Notes: generated by a model from the sequence alone, not told the origin. A stretch of DNA of 64,000 nucleotides from an uncultured Desulfobacteraceae bacterium (GCA_903839535.1 CAIMCT010000162.1:1-64000); one strand, 5' to 3'; numbered from the stretch's first letter, positions 1 through 11,357 are shown. Program-made: numbers and translations.

Positions 1-720
1 CTGGATCGGTTGATGGTTGAAAAAGGGCTTGTCGCCAGTAGGCAGCGGGCCCAAGCTATGATTATGGCCGGAAATGTCCTTGTAAACTGCAAGTTAGTTG
101 AAAAATCCGGGCATCTAATTTCAGAAGCCTCTGAAATTACACTAAAAGGTGAAACCATTCCCTATGTTAGCAGAGGGGGACTTAAGCTGGAAAAAGCTTT
201 GGAGTCGTTTGCCGTATCCGTGCAAGGTCTGGTTTGTCTGGATGTCGGAGCTTCCACGGGCGGTTTTACGGATTGCCTCCTTCAACACGGCGCAGTACAT
301 GTTTATGCAGTGGATGTCGGTTACGGTCAGCTCGCATGGCAGCTCAGGCAGGATGTTCGCGTGACCGCAATCGAAAGGATGAACATCCGGAACATGCCTC
401 TGAACATGCTGCCGGAACCGGTTGATCTGGTGACCATAGATGTATCCTTTATTTCCCTGAAAATTGTTGTCCCGGCTGTGATGAAATTCATCAAGAAACC
501 GGCCTGGATCATTGCCTTGATCAAACCCCAGTTTGAGGTCGGAAAAGGCAAAGTCGGAAAGGGCGGTGTGGTCCGCGATCCATTGCAACACGAAAGCGTT
601 CTCAATGAATTAGACCAGTTTTTCAAAGACTGCGGATGGACTTGTCTTGCGGTTGTCCCCTCCCCTATTCTTGGTCCCAGCGGCAACAAGGAATTTCTAA
701 TTCATTTGATTCAACAATAG
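1..720 (+). CDS. tlyA: TlyA-family rRNA methyltransferase (hemolysin A-like; S4 + FtsJ domains), 5'-partial at window edge
   Basis: Frame is open to base 1 (LDRLMVEKGLVASRQRAQAMIMAGNVLVN); S4-like N-terminus, then CLDVGASTGGFTDCLLQHGA SAM motif and ALIKPQFEVGKGKVGKGGVVRD. Confidence 0.9.
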   Translation: MDRLMVEKGLVASRQRAQAMIMAGNVLVNCKLVEKSGHLISEASEITLKGETIPYVSRGGLKLEKALESFAVSVQGLVCLDVGASTGGFTDCLLQHGAVHVYAVDVGYGQLAWQLRQDVRVTAIERMNIRNMPLNMLPEPVDLVTIDVSFISLKIVVPAVMKFIKKPAWIIALIKPQFEVGKGKVGKGGVVRDPLQHESVLNELDQFFKDCGWTCLAVVPSPILGPSGNKEFLIHLIQQ

Positions 721-870
721 GCATGACTCAGCAACTAAGAAAGTTTCTTTGACTTTTTGAAATAAGCTCAGATTGTCCGTTCAGCGACCGGACAATTGAA
801 ACCAGGCGAGTTTCCAGCATGACCGCTCTTTTTCCTTCGCTCCGCATTAGAATTTCAAATGATATTTTGG

Positions 871-902
871 AAAAGAGGGGCAGCAAAGTGCCCCTCTTTT
901 TC
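871..902. terminator. Bidirectional rho-independent terminator between convergent tlyA and MCP genes
   Basis: Perfect stem AAAAGAGGGGCA-gcaaag-TGCCCCTCTTTT. Confidence 0.85.
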
Positions 903-917
903 CGTGGATGCCCGATA

Positions 918-2582
918 TCAGAAAGTTGTGAGATCCATATCTTGCAAGGGGAACAAGCGATCAGATCTCTTATCCACCAACTTTGGGCTCACAAGCTGCT
1001 TTCCGTTTCCATTTCTTTTACTCGCCACATTTAAAGTGTTTGCTCGGTAAGGGGCAGGAGCAAAGGATCTGACGACGGCTGAAGGGGCCTTTATCCAGGC
1101 TTCCCGGTCTTCTTCGTATCTTTTCTTGCCATTACCGTTGCTTCCATTCCCGTTGTTTCCAACGATAGCAAACAGATCCTCAACAAAAACCTGCATCTGA
1201 ATCGCCTGGGCATTCATCTCCTCGGATGCGGCTGCGTTTTCCTCTGCATTGGCCGCATTCTGCTGAACCACCTTTTCCATTTCAGTTACGGCATTGTTCA
1301 CCTGCTCGATCCCCTGAGACTGCTCTTTGGAGGCCGCTGCGATCTCCGCCACAAGTTGGGCGACATTGGAAGCGGTACTTGCCATTTTTACAAATGCTTC
1401 ATTGGTTTTTAAAACCAGACCGGACCCATCCTTCACCTTCTTCACGGTCATTTCAATCAGATTGGACGTATTCTTGGCGGCATCCGCGGCCCTCATGGCC
1501 AGATTCCTGACCTCATCGGCCACCACGGCGAACCCGGCTCCTGCCTCGCCGGCACGGGCTGCCTCCACTGCGGCATTCAGGGCCAGAAGATTGGTCTGGA
1601 AAGCGATCTCATCAATGCTCTTGACGATCTTGGATGTGTCTTCGCTCGCCCGGGATATCTCATTCATGGACTGGGTCAATTCCTTCATGGAGTCGTTGGC
1701 CTGGCCAACAATCTGGCCGGCTTCCTTCATGAGGATGTCTGCCTGGCCGGCATTCTGTGCATTCTGCTTGACCATGCTGGATATCTCTTCAAGGGAAGAA
1801 GATGTCTCCTCAATAGAAGCGGCTTGCTCGGTGCTCCCCTCAGCCAGAGACTGGGTGGCGCTGGAAATCTGGCCTGATGCGGCAATGACCTGCTCGGCGC
1901 CATCACTGAGACCATTGATCACTTTATTGAGAGATCGTGTCACGCCCCGGGTCAGAAAGAAGGAGATAGCAAAACCCGCAAGAATCGCCAGCGCACTGAT
2001 GCCGATGAGCAAAATTCTTGCGCTTGCATAGTTGGCTGCGGCCTCTTCGGCTGTCTTTCGGGTCGATTCTTCCTGGTGGTGTATTAGCGCGGCAATACCC
2101 TCCAAAAGTTTTTGCTGTGGAATCCTCAGTTCATTCATCAGGACCAGGGTCGCCTCCTCGGTATTGTTATCCATAGCCAGAACCATGGCCTTTTCAGTGA
2201 TGGGTTTCACCGCATTCTGTTTCATCTGTACGTTTGCGAGCAATTCTTTTCCACGGTCACTCTTGACCATTTTCGATAGTTCTTCATTATCTTCCTGGAA
2301 CTTAATCCGGGCATCCCCGACCCGCTGTTTCTCCCCATTCTTCACATTGTCATCCCTTGTCAGCACGATGTTTCGGACCGCTATGGCAATGATATTCATT
2401 TCGTCTATCATGTCATTGGCCAGCAACAACTTGACGTTGGAATCCTTCACGATCTTGTCGACGGCTTCGTTGACAGCGCTCAGTCTGGTGATACCGATCC
2501 CGACGATGATGACCATCAGGCCCAGAACCACCCCAAACCCACCATATAATTTCGTCCCCAATTTTGCGTTTGACAGTACCAT
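918..2582 (-). CDS. Methyl-accepting chemotaxis protein
   Basis: TM, ligand region, TM, HAMP-like segment, conserved signalling hairpin [39 protein letters not shown]. Confidence 0.95.
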   Translation of the reverse strand: MVLSNAKLGTKLYGGFGVVLGLMVIIVGIGITRLSAVNEAVDKIVKDSNVKLLLANDMIDEMNIIAIAVRNIVLTRDDNVKNGEKQRVGDARIKFQEDNEELSKMVKSDRGKELLANVQMKQNAVKPITEKAMVLAMDNNTEEATLVLMNELRIPQQKLLEGIAALIHHQEESTRKTAEEAAANYASARILLIGISALAILAGFAISFFLTRGVTRSLNKVINGLSDGAEQVIAASGQISSATQSLAEGSTEQAASIEETSSSLEEISSMVKQNAQNAGQADILMKEAGQIVGQANDSMKELTQSMNEISRASEDTSKIVKSIDEIAFQTNLLALNAAVEAARAGEAGAGFAVVADEVRNLAMRAADAAKNTSNLIEMTVKKVKDGSGLVLKTNEAFVKMASTASNVAQLVAEIAAASKEQSQGIEQVNNAVTEMEKVVQQNAANAEENAAASEEMNAQAIQMQVFVEDLFAIVGNNGNGSNGNGKKRYEEDREAWIKAPSAVVRSFAPAPYRANTLNVASKRNGNGKQLVSPKLVDKRSDRLFPLQDMDLTTF

Positions 2583-2613
2583 GATGCATCTCCTTCATTG
2601 TTATTGTGAACCG

Positions 2614-3690
2614 TTAACATTCATTGAAATCATCCGCCAACTTGTTCATCTGCACAGCAGGAAGACGGACGGTAAACCTGGAACCTACCCCCACACGGCT
2701 TTCGACGAGTACCTTGCCTCCGTGCTTCTCTACAATATCCTTGATAACCACAAGCCCGAGGCCGTTTCCCTGGCTTTTGTCGGTGAAGTAGGGTTCGAAT
2801 ATCTTGTCCAGGAGATCCTCCAGAATCCCGCAACCCGTGTCTTCCACGTTGACCTCGACGAATGACGGATCCTGCAACGGCGTTACAGTAACCGTCAGGG
2901 TTTTGTCAGTCCGGCCGTCCATGGCATCGACTGCATTTAAAATCAGGTTCTTGAAAACCTGTTCGAGGCCGAATGGATCGCACGGCACTCGCAGTCCTTG
3001 CAAGGAAAATTTCCTTTCCACCTGAATGCCTTTAAGGATAAAAACGCCTTGAAACATTCCCAGGCAACCATTTAGGAGAGTATCAAGCTCAACGGGCTCG
3101 AATTTACCCTCTTCCGGCCGGCCGGTATTCATGATTTCCTTGTTGATGACACTGATCTGCCCGACCGCGGAGATGATATTCTCCGTGTACTTCTGCAACA
3201 AGTTGCTATTGCCCAGGTTATTCTGGATCAGCTCCGCAAAACCGCTGATGGACATGAGCGGATTGTTGATCTGGTGAACGATTTTGGGAAGGAGTTGATG
3301 CAGATCGCTTGATTTTGTGTTCTGAATTTGATGTAGTTTGATTCTTTCGATTTCGGCGACCATTTGATCCAGGCTGAAAGGCTTTTCGATAAAACCGTCA
3401 CAGTGATTTTTCATCGCTTCGATGACCAGACCTGTATCGGCATAGGCGGTCATGATGATTACCGGCAAGTTTGGATGGGTCCTTCGAATAGCATTGAGCA
3501 GATCGATGCCGTTCATCGTGGGCATCAGATAATCAGTTATAACCAGATCGATACCATGTCCTCCATGATTGAGCTGATCCAGGGCCTGTTGGGCGCCAAG
3601 AGCCTCAAATACACGGTACCCCTTGCTCGCCACCCCCCTCCTGATGGACCCGAGCATCCGAACTTCATCATCCACAACCAATATGTTCAT
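2614..3690 (-). CDS. Response regulator receiver-histidine kinase hybrid
   Basis: Receiver MNILVVDDEVRMLGSIRRG...LVITDYLMPTMNG; HQINNPL; HATPase N/G boxes. Start trimmed to ATG at 3690 behind AGAGGGGG. Confidence 0.85.
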   Translation of the reverse strand: MNILVVDDEVRMLGSIRRGVASKGYRVFEALGAQQALDQLNHGGHGIDLVITDYLMPTMNGIDLLNAIRRTHPNLPVIIMTAYADTGLVIEAMKNHCDGFIEKPFSLDQMVAEIERIKLHQIQNTKSSDLHQLLPKIVHQINNPLMSISGFAELIQNNLGNSNLLQKYTENIISAVGQISVINKEIMNTGRPEEGKFEPVELDTLLNGCLGMFQGVFILKGIQVERKFSLQGLRVPCDPFGLEQVFKNLILNAVDAMDGRTDKTLTVTVTPLQDPSFVEVNVEDTGCGILEDLLDKIFEPYFTDKSQGNGLGLVVIKDIVEKHGGKVLVESRVGVGSRFTVRLPAVQMNKLADDFNEC

Positions 3691-3718
3691 AATAAACCCC
3701 CTCTGCATGGCGATCGGG

Positions 3719-3826
3719 TTATACTGCGAACTGGCATAATCTGCGCTTTTCATAAACTCCCTCACTCCGCGGGGAGGGTTGGGGTGGGGGATCAAAAACG
3801 TAAAATTATGCCGGTTCGCAGTATAG
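3719..3826. repeat. MITE-like composite element, copy 1 (108 bp; ~32-bp imperfect terminal arms around a GC-rich core)
   Basis: Left arm TTATACTGCGAACTGGCATAATCTGCGCTTTT; right arm is its imperfect reverse complement; core CTCCCTCACTCCGCGGGGAGGGTTGGGGTGGGGG. Confidence 0.7.
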
Positions 3827-4115
3827 TAGCGCTTTGGATACGACCTGGTATTAGAATATTGAATTACGAAACACGTTAAAGCATCTTTCGTGCCATCGCA
3901 TAAATGCTTAAAACCTATGGAAAATTGCTTTGAATTTTAGTTGGTTAACGCGTGAGAGGGGGGTGGCTGGTGTTGCCGTAGCGGGTGTGGATAAATCGGC
4001 GTATAGTTCAATTTGGTAGGGTATAAAAGCATTATGTCGTTTTATTTAAAATTGTTATAGATCATTATTTGCCATTTTGACCAGTTCATTTCAGTTGCCC
4101 CTTGCGCATGAGGCT

Positions 4116-5486
4116 CTACGCTTTGCCATACTCCTCAATTTTCCTGCGCAGGGTGCTGAAGCCTATTCCAAGCAATTTGGCTGTCTCGGACTTGTTTCTA
4201 CCGGTCCGCTCGTAAACCTTGAGGATGTGAGCCCTCTCCAATTGTGCAAGGGAGAGGACCCTTGTACTTTCCCCGATAGTTTTGAGATTTGAAGAGGGTT
4301 TCCGGGTTCGCAAGGTGACGGGCAACAATCGAGCTGCGATGGGTTTGCCTTCGGCCAGGTTGGCGGCGGCATGGAGAATTGACCTGAGTTCCCTGATGTT
4401 TCCTGGATAGTCATAGTCCATGAGTAAAGAGACGGCCTTAGGCTCGATATCGACATTTCCGATGCTGTCACCAAGGTCTTCAAGGATTCTTTGAATAAGC
4501 AAGGGGATGTCCTCGCGCCTTTCCCTAAGGGGTGGGAGGTGGAGCCACGCCCCTTTGAGCCGGTAGTAGAGGTCTTTTCGAAATATTCCTTTGGCAATCA
4601 ACCGATCGATATCTTCGTTGGTGGCTGCGATATACCGCACGTCGGTCTTCTGAAGCCTGTTCGCGCCAAGCCTGGAAAACTCGCCCTCCTGGAGCACCCG
4701 CAGGAGCTTTCCCTGAAGTTCGACGGGCATTGTGCCGATTTCATCCAGAAACAAAGTGCCATGGCTGGCGGATTCCAGATAGCCGATGCGATCTCTATCT
4801 GCTCCGGTGAAAGCTCCCCGGATATGGCCGAAGAATTCCGCATCGAACAGACTGCCGGCAAGAAATGCGATATTCAAAGGGATGAAGGGGAACTTGGCTC
4901 TGGGGCTGGCCAGATGAACGGCCCTGGCAAGCAGCTCCTTGCCGGTACCGCTTTCGCCAGTGATCAGCACGGGCACATCGCTTGCTGCGTGCAGCTCCGC
5001 CTCTTTCAGGAGCTTCAAAACCTTCGGAGATCTCGTCACAATGTTTTTAAAAGCCTCAATATGGGTCAGTTGTGGCGGAGTCTCCAAGGTTTTGAGGTGA
5101 ATAATATCCAGAAGATGTTTTCTTTCCTGGACATGTTTGATCGTCAGGATGAGATCATCCCTTGAGATGGGTTTCACAATATAATCGTATGCCCCTTTTT
5201 TGAGGCACTCCACTACAATCTTTGTCTCATCGACCGCAGTCACCATGATGCATTCCGTGCCCGGACTGTGGTTTTTGATCAGCGACAGGAGCTCCACACC
5301 GTTCATGCCCGGCATGGTGATGTCTATCAGGACAATGTCAAAGGCCTCTCCCTGTTCAAAAGCCAAGGCCGCTTTCACCGGGTCGAGCTCAGTCCGGACA
5401 TCCCGGTATCCGGAAGTGATCAGGCCCCGCCTTATGCTATTCAGATATTCCTGCTCATCGTCCACAATCAAAATTTTGAAACTCAT
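4116..5486 (-). CDS. NtrC-family sigma54-dependent response regulator
   Basis: Receiver, Walker A GESGTGKE, GAFTGA, Fis-type HTH RNKSETAKLLGIGFSTLRRKIEEYG. Confidence 0.95.
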   Translation of the reverse strand: MSFKILIVDDEQEYLNSIRRGLITSGYRDVRTELDPVKAALAFEQGEAFDIVLIDITMPGMNGVELLSLIKNHSPGTECIMVTAVDETKIVVECLKKGAYDYIVKPISRDDLILTIKHVQERKHLLDIIHLKTLETPPQLTHIEAFKNIVTRSPKVLKLLKEAELHAASDVPVLITGESGTGKELLARAVHLASPRAKFPFIPLNIAFLAGSLFDAEFFGHIRGAFTGADRDRIGYLESASHGTLFLDEIGTMPVELQGKLLRVLQEGEFSRLGANRLQKTDVRYIAATNEDIDRLIAKGIFRKDLYYRLKGAWLHLPPLRERREDIPLLIQRILEDLGDSIGNVDIEPKAVSLLMDYDYPGNIRELRSILHAAANLAEGKPIAARLLPVTLRTRKPSSNLKTIGESTRVLSLAQLERAHILKVYERTGRNKSETAKLLGIGFSTLRRKIEEYGKA

Positions 5487-5616
5487 CTTTATCCCCTGTA
5501 CAACGAAAAATCCTGTGGGTTATGCAAAAGTTTCCACGCCTACCCAACCAGCACCAGTCCTGGGCGATCATGTTTGGAGGAAACGCAGCCAACGGTCATC
5601 GGCGGCTGTTTCCACT

Positions 5617-8217
5617 TTATTCTTGCACATCAGGCAGGAGCACCCGGAAACTGCTCCCCACTCCGGGCTGACTGTCCACCTCGATGCTTCCGCCAAACTT
5701 TCCGATCAGATTTTGGCAGATATATAGTCCCAGGCCGGTTCCCATCGCGGAAACCTTGGTGGTAAAAAAGGGATCAAATATCTTGCTTCTTACTTTCTCA
5801 TCCATCCCGGACCCATTATCAGCGACCTCAATGAAGCAACGTTCGATTTTTCCGTTACGGTAATCCGGGAGCACACTGAGATTGATCCACGAATCCTCTT
5901 TGTCGAGAGAATGAACGGCATTGATAAGAAGATTGATCAGCACCTGCTCAAGAGCTTCGGGGGCAATAAAAACGAGCGGCAGATCATCCGGGATGGCCAC
6001 ATTGAATGACTTGACCCGGTTGCGCACATCAGCTCCGCAAATGGTAATGGCCTTCTCAATCACCTGTTTCAGGGAAACGAGACGTTTTTCCACATGTTCG
6101 CGCGTCCTTGAGAATTCTTTGAGGCTCGAAACTGCGGTGTTGATCCGACTGGACCCATACTCCATATCATCCAGCAGTTTGAATATATCCGTGCGGAACT
6201 CCTGGTAGGGCATGCCACACAGCTCAAGACCCGGCTGATTTTCGGCATGAGTGTTCACAATGTTTGTCAATTCCAGCAGATAATCTCTCAGAATTGGAAT
6301 ATTGAAGAATATTAACGTATTCGGATTGTTGATCTCATGAGCAATACCTGAGATTAGAAGACCCAGGGAAGCCAGTTTTTCGCTCTGTATAAGCTGTCTT
6401 TCCATCATTTTCGCATGCGTGATGTCATATATGCGGATAATGGATGCTTGTGGCGCCCCAGACTCATCTTTTTCCACATCTACAACCACCTGCTCCAACC
6501 TGCCGAAGTCTCCCCCACCCCCCATCCCCTTGCGCTCATAGGTCCCACAATAACCTCCCAAGTCTGAGAAGGGGATATCACATCCCTCGCACGGGGTTGA
6601 CCTTCCCCGGAATGCTTCAAAACAGAGCTTGCCGATTGCTTCCTGGTAGCTGGCCATCCCGAAGTAGTTCCTGGCAGCCCTGTTCAGCCTTTTTATCCGG
6701 AGATTCGCATCCAGCAAGAAGAGTGGATCGGAAATGCCGTCGATAAACATTCTGAGCGTGGAATAGCTGTCGTTCAGTTGGTCCTTGGCCTGCTTGCGCA
6801 GCACAACATCCCAGATCATGTTTGCCAGCTCCGACACTGTTTCGATGTCATGCGCATCGTAGTCGTTTCCCTTGTTTCCCACTCCCAGGATCGCCACAAT
6901 CTTGTCGTTTCGAATGATTGGAAAAACCAGCTCACGGATCACTGCCGCATGGCCGTCAGGCAACCCCTTGCGGTCGGACAAAGCAGCATAGTCATTATGT
7001 ATGACAGGGCGGCGTTGATGTATGCAATCCACCCAAACGCCGGCATCAGCCACGTTGTAATGCCGCCCTTTGCCCTCTGCAGTGCAAAAGGTCTTGAGGG
7101 TAAATGTGGACCAGGTTTGGAGGGATAGCGTTTTCTGGTCTTCTTCCAGGAAATGAAAAAATCCGATCCGGCTGCCTGTCAGGCGTTCAATTTCGTTCAA
7201 AGCCTTTTGTAGCAGCTCATCAAGAGAATGAGCACCGGCAAATTCACTCACCAAAAGGCCCACTCTAAGGATTTCCTCCCTGCGCCTGCGTTTTATTATT
7301 TCCAAACTCAGGCTCTCGTTTGCAAAGGCCAAATCGGCGGTGCGCTCCAGAACCCGCTGCTCCAATTCGTCGTGGGACTTATTCAGCGCCTCCACCGCCA
7401 GCACGCGCTCGGAAATGTTGGTATGAGAGATCACCACGCCCCTGTTATCCGGGCCCAGAGGGGTGACGATTAAGCTGAACCATCGCTTTTCCTCCGGCGA
7501 ATGGCAGGGATATTCCAGGTTGAAGATAGATAACCTGCCATCCAGTACCGACTGAATGCCTTTGCAGGTGTTCAATGCATAATCCGATGTGTAACCGGTG
7601 CTATCCTGGCAGACCGACAGGTAATTGGTGCCGACTTCGGTATGTGGCGCAGGCTTGCCGGGCTCAATGCCGTTTTCCAAAGCAAAACGCCTCCAAGGTT
7701 CGTTGACCGCAATGATTACCCCGTCAGGATCAAGCACGGCGATTTCGGCGGTTATGGAGTTCAGGATCGCTTTACTGAAGGCGTTGCTCTTGCGCAATTC
7801 CTCCTCCCCATCTTTGAGTCGGCGGTCGAGCGTGTGCCGGTGGAGCGCCATCTCGATGGTGGCAGCCAGTTCGCGCGGGGACACGGGCTTGATCAGGTAA
7901 CCGTAAGGTGCGGTGGTCTTGGCCCGTTGGAGCAGGGGGTCATGGAAGTAACTGGTCAGGAAAACGATCGGCACATCGGCGGCCAGACGGATATGCCCGG
8001 CGGCGGTGATGCCGTCCATCTCACCTGCCAGTTGGATGTCCATCAAGATCAAATCGGGCAAGACCAGCTCGGGCCGCACGGAAGTCACGGCAGCGATCGC
8101 CGCCTCCCCCGTAGCCACCGGTTCCGGAACACTGTAGCCCATGTCAACCAGCGTTTTGCGCAGATGGAAGGCGAGAACCGCGTCGTCTTCGACGATCAGT
8201 ATGGTTTTATTTTCCAT
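5617..8217 (-). CDS. Receiver-PAS-GAF-PAS hybrid sensor histidine kinase
   Basis: Receiver MENKTILIVEDDAVLAF, GAF-like region, GIAHEINNPN, NLLINAVHSL, DNGSGM, GTGLGLYIC. Start ATG at 8217 with RBS. Confidence 0.9.
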   Translation of the reverse strand: MENKTILIVEDDAVLAFHLRKTLVDMGYSVPEPVATGEAAIAAVTSVRPELVLPDLILMDIQLAGEMDGITAAGHIRLAADVPIVFLTSYFHDPLLQRAKTTAPYGYLIKPVSPRELAATIEMALHRHTLDRRLKDGEEELRKSNAFSKAILNSITAEIAVLDPDGVIIAVNEPWRRFALENGIEPGKPAPHTEVGTNYLSVCQDSTGYTSDYALNTCKGIQSVLDGRLSIFNLEYPCHSPEEKRWFSLIVTPLGPDNRGVVISHTNISERVLAVEALNKSHDELEQRVLERTADLAFANESLSLEIIKRRRREEILRVGLLVSEFAGAHSLDELLQKALNEIERLTGSRIGFFHFLEEDQKTLSLQTWSTFTLKTFCTAEGKGRHYNVADAGVWVDCIHQRRPVIHNDYAALSDRKGLPDGHAAVIRELVFPIIRNDKIVAILGVGNKGNDYDAHDIETVSELANMIWDVVLRKQAKDQLNDSYSTLRMFIDGISDPLFLLDANLRIKRLNRAARNYFGMASYQEAIGKLCFEAFRGRSTPCEGCDIPFSDLGGYCGTYERKGMGGGGDFGRLEQVVVDVEKDESGAPQASIIRIYDITHAKMMERQLIQSEKLASLGLLISGIAHEINNPNTLIFFNIPILRDYLLELTNIVNTHAENQPGLELCGMPYQEFRTDIFKLLDDMEYGSSRINTAVSSLKEFSRTREHVEKRLVSLKQVIEKAITICGADVRNRVKSFNVAIPDDLPLVFIAPEALEQVLINLLINAVHSLDKEDSWINLSVLPDYRNGKIERCFIEVADNGSGMDEKVRSKIFDPFFTTKVSAMGTGLGLYICQNLIGKFGGSIEVDSQPGVGSSFRVLLPDVQE

Positions 8218-8238
8218 GAAAATCTCCTCATTACGCAT

Positions 8239-9294
8239 TCATCCCTTCCTTGGCGCAAACCTTAGCCGGAACATGGTTCCTCCGGTGCAATCCACTTCGA
8301 TCCTGCCCTGTAGCTGGTGCTGCCCCAGCATCTTGACCAGCGCCAGGCCCAAAGTCTTGGCGTTCGTCCAGTCCAGGCCGGCGGGAAGCCCCACGCCGTT
8401 GTCAGCCACGACCAAAGTGTAAGCGATGCCGTCCCATTGCGCAGAAACGTCGATTTTGCAGCCGCCGGCCCCAGTGCAGGACCGCCTTGCAGGGAAGCCA
8501 TGCTTGAAGGAGTTGGTCACCAACTCGGTTATCAGCAGCCCGCAGGGCACGGCGATATCCAGACCCATCATGATGCCTACGGCGGAAACGCTGATGGAGA
8601 TGTCTCCAGAGAGATGATGATATGACGAACGCAGATGAACGCACATTGTCTCCAGGTAATCCTGAAAATCGATCTGGGAGAAGTCATTGGACTGGTAGAT
8701 CTGCTCGTGGACCAGCGCCATGGACCTGATCCTGTTGCTCAGTTCCATCATGGAGGCTCTGGCCGATTCGTCACTAATCATCTGACCTTGCAGGTCCAGC
8801 AGCCCCAAGATGGCTGCCAGGTTGTTCTTGACCCGGTGATGAACTTCCTTCAGCAGCACCTCTTTTTCCGACAGCGCGGTACGCAGCGCCTCCTGCACGG
8901 CGCGAATACGCAGAAACGCATCAATCCGCGCCAGGAAATCAGCCTGCGAGAACGGGCGGGTGATATAGCCGTCCGCCAGACCTTTTGAAAGGCCTTCGGC
9001 CTGTTCTTCGGGACTGATTCGAAAACCGGAGAACAGAATGATGAACACGTCCGCCAGTGCCTGATCCTGTTTCAATGTTCGGGCTGCATCCACACCGCTG
9101 CCGTCGGGCAGCACCACATCCAGCAGCGTCATAGCTGGCCGGTGTTGGCGGGTCAGCCTGAGGGCATCGGCCACTGTGCCGCCGGTCACCACGCGAAACC
9201 CCGCTTTTTCAAGGATCCGCGTGGTGTTTTCGCGCACCTCTGAATCATCGTCTATCACCAGAATCAAGGTTTGCTGCCGAAGTTCCACATTCAT
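8239..9294 (-). CDS. Receiver-HisKA_2/HWE-type histidine kinase
   Basis: Receiver LILVIDDDSEVREN; LKEVHHRVKNNLAAILGLLDLQ; start ATG 9294 behind CAGGAG. Confidence 0.85.
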   Translation of the reverse strand: MNVELRQQTLILVIDDDSEVRENTTRILEKAGFRVVTGGTVADALRLTRQHRPAMTLLDVVLPDGSGVDAARTLKQDQALADVFIILFSGFRISPEEQAEGLSKGLADGYITRPFSQADFLARIDAFLRIRAVQEALRTALSEKEVLLKEVHHRVKNNLAAILGLLDLQGQMISDESARASMMELSNRIRSMALVHEQIYQSNDFSQIDFQDYLETMCVHLRSSYHHLSGDISISVSAVGIMMGLDIAVPCGLLITELVTNSFKHGFPARRSCTGAGGCKIDVSAQWDGIAYTLVVADNGVGLPAGLDWTNAKTLGLALVKMLGQHQLQGRIEVDCTGGTMFRLRFAPRKG

Positions 9295-9423
9295 TTTTTT
9301 CTCCTGTTTCCGTGAAAATTCTTCGTGAAATGCCGGCATTTCGGCATTATTGTAGATATCATTTCACGCATGGTAGCGGCCAATACCATGGCCATAACTG
9401 TTCACTGTATTTACATTTACGAC

Positions 9424-10542
9424 TCATACCACTGCCATGCAGGTTGGCGGCAAAGTGAATCCAAACAAGGAACCCTTTCCTGGCGTGCTTTCTACCCGCA
9501 GTTGACCGCCATGGGTTTCGACGATTTTTTGGGCAATCATCAGGCCCAGACCGATACTGCGCTCTCCGCCAGGTTTTCGATTCTTCTGACCGGCAAAGGC
9601 CTGGAACAAGCGATTCTGCTGCTCTGCGCTCAGGCCCGGCCCCTGGTCCTCGACCCACAACCTAAAGCCTGTTGGCTCCAGGCGGCTGCCGATGCTGACC
9701 TGCCCGCCAGCCGGTGAATGCTCCACCGCATTGCTCAGCAGGTTGGTAAGCACCTGCTCGATTTTGGGCCCGTCCACCCACAGGCGTTTTGCGCCGGAAT
9801 CCAGGCTCACCCGAATGCGGATATTTCGTTTATCCGCGGCCCGATCCACCATCATGCGCGCGTTATCAACGATTTCCGCGGTGTCGGTCCAGCCGGTATT
9901 CAGGCTCAGTTTTCCGGCCTCGATCAGGCTGACATCCAGGAAATCATCAATCAGTCCACGCATCCGGTCCGCCGCGTTTCGGATTCTTTCGAGCTGCTGC
10001 AACTGTTCGGCCGGCAGCATATCAGCCGCATCTTCCAGAAGAAATTCGGCATATGTCAGAATCAATCCGGTCGGTTTGCGCAGATCGTGGGCCGCCATGC
10101 CCAGAAACTGATTTTTCAGGGCGTTCAATTGCGTCAACTCGGCGTTTTTCTGTACCAGTTCACGGCTCATCTGACTCGATTCATGATTCAGTACCAGCAC
10201 TTCCCGCCGCAGCCGCTCCTGTTCTTCCCCGTCCACCTGGCCGAACCAGATAAACGCATTCAGGACCGGGATCACTGTGACATAAAGGGTCTGGGGCAAT
10301 CCCGCCACGGTGCGCACATTCACCATGCGGGGCGTATCCGACGGGTGCCGCCATTGATCCGGATCGGTTTCTGGTTCAAAGTTAACCATCATATCCGTCA
10401 ACTGGCAGCCCTCAAGCGTCAGGCCGGTAAATTCTTTCGCATACCGGTTGGCAAAGGATATAATGCCGTCGTTATCCACCCGCAGAACAACCACGTTGGC
10501 GCACTCGCACAGAAATTGCCTGCCGATTTCAGCCGGAATCAA
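9424..10542 (-). CDS. PAS-domain sensor histidine kinase
   Basis: AAHDLRKPTGLI H-box, NLLSNAVEHS N-box, DQGPGLS, GLGLMIAQKIV. Confidence 0.85.
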   Translation of the reverse strand: MIPAEIGRQFLCECANVVVLRVDNDGIISFANRYAKEFTGLTLEGCQLTDMMVNFEPETDPDQWRHPSDTPRMVNVRTVAGLPQTLYVTVIPVLNAFIWFGQVDGEEQERLRREVLVLNHESSQMSRELVQKNAELTQLNALKNQFLGMAAHDLRKPTGLILTYAEFLLEDAADMLPAEQLQQLERIRNAADRMRGLIDDFLDVSLIEAGKLSLNTGWTDTAEIVDNARMMVDRAADKRNIRIRVSLDSGAKRLWVDGPKIEQVLTNLLSNAVEHSPAGGQVSIGSRLEPTGFRLWVEDQGPGLSAEQQNRLFQAFAGQKNRKPGGERSIGLGLMIAQKIVETHGGQLRVESTPGKGSLFGFTLPPTCMAVV

Positions 10543-10630
10543 CGGCTCCGAAAGGGTCGAACTCCCTTATTTCGATTAGGTGATTCGCAACAAAGAATAC
10601 ACCATTAGTAAAGCAACCATTTAGGGCTGG

Positions 10631-10718
10631 AAGGCCAACGGCCTGATCCATGATAGCCCAGGGCATCGCCCTGGGTACGCGGTGTTATTTTTTTAATTTT
10701 CAGCCCTGAAGGGGCGGC
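10631..10718. repeat. Cluster of three short hairpin repeats
   Basis: AGGCCaacGGCCT; AGCCCAGGGCatcGCCCTGGGT; CAGCCCTGAAGGGGCGG. Confidence 0.5.
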
Positions 10719-11033
10719 CTAAATCCCACTCATACATATGTCCGCCGGCTTCCATAATAGCCTTTGCGGCGGCATCGCGCTCGGGGGGCTTGGCATAGAT
10801 TTGCTCATCGATTCGCCAAGCCTGATATCCACGCGGCTGGCAAGCCCTGTGTTGGCAGCAAGATTGAATTGATAAGTATTTTTTTTACGATAGAATAGAA
10901 TTTGCTTTCATTGTGGGAGTATATGGAGAATGTATAGATGTGTCAATTGAATATAATCCCGTAAAATATGGGGTGCCTTATCGGTAACAGTAATGATGGA
11001 AGGTGTGTATCAGGTTAGTCAATATTCTGGTTG

Positions 11034-11119
<86 letters not shown>

Positions 11120-11255
11120 TATTGTTTTTTTGCAGCATAGGGCAGGCACGGGAGGAAAGACAACATCATGAAACGCATATCTGGCTATATGGTAGAATGA
11201 TAAAAAAAGCTGGCGGATTTCTGGCGGATTTCCAGCAGGGAAAGGCATATTGAAG

Positions 11256-11296
11256 AAAAAAGGCCCTGCAGGAATCAACCTGGCAGGGCCTTTTTA
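11256..11296. terminator. Intrinsic terminator-like hairpin
   Basis: AAAAAGGCCCTGC ... GCAGGGCCTTTTT. Confidence 0.75.
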
Positions 11297-11357
11297 TTGC
11301 GGTGGTGTCAAGATGTTTATTGTTGACACTCATACACTTTGTACATACAATATCATC

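Noticed and set aside
1327-2865. Long plus-strand ORFs (234 aa, 277 aa) opposite the MCP and kinase
   Set aside because: Antisense to strongly supported coding sequence; no recognisable domains
10730-10870. Minus-strand reading EQIYAKPPERDAAAKAIMEAGGHMYEWDLGRPFRAEN as a gene remnant
   Set aside because: Too short and no family recognised; overlaps a repeat cluster
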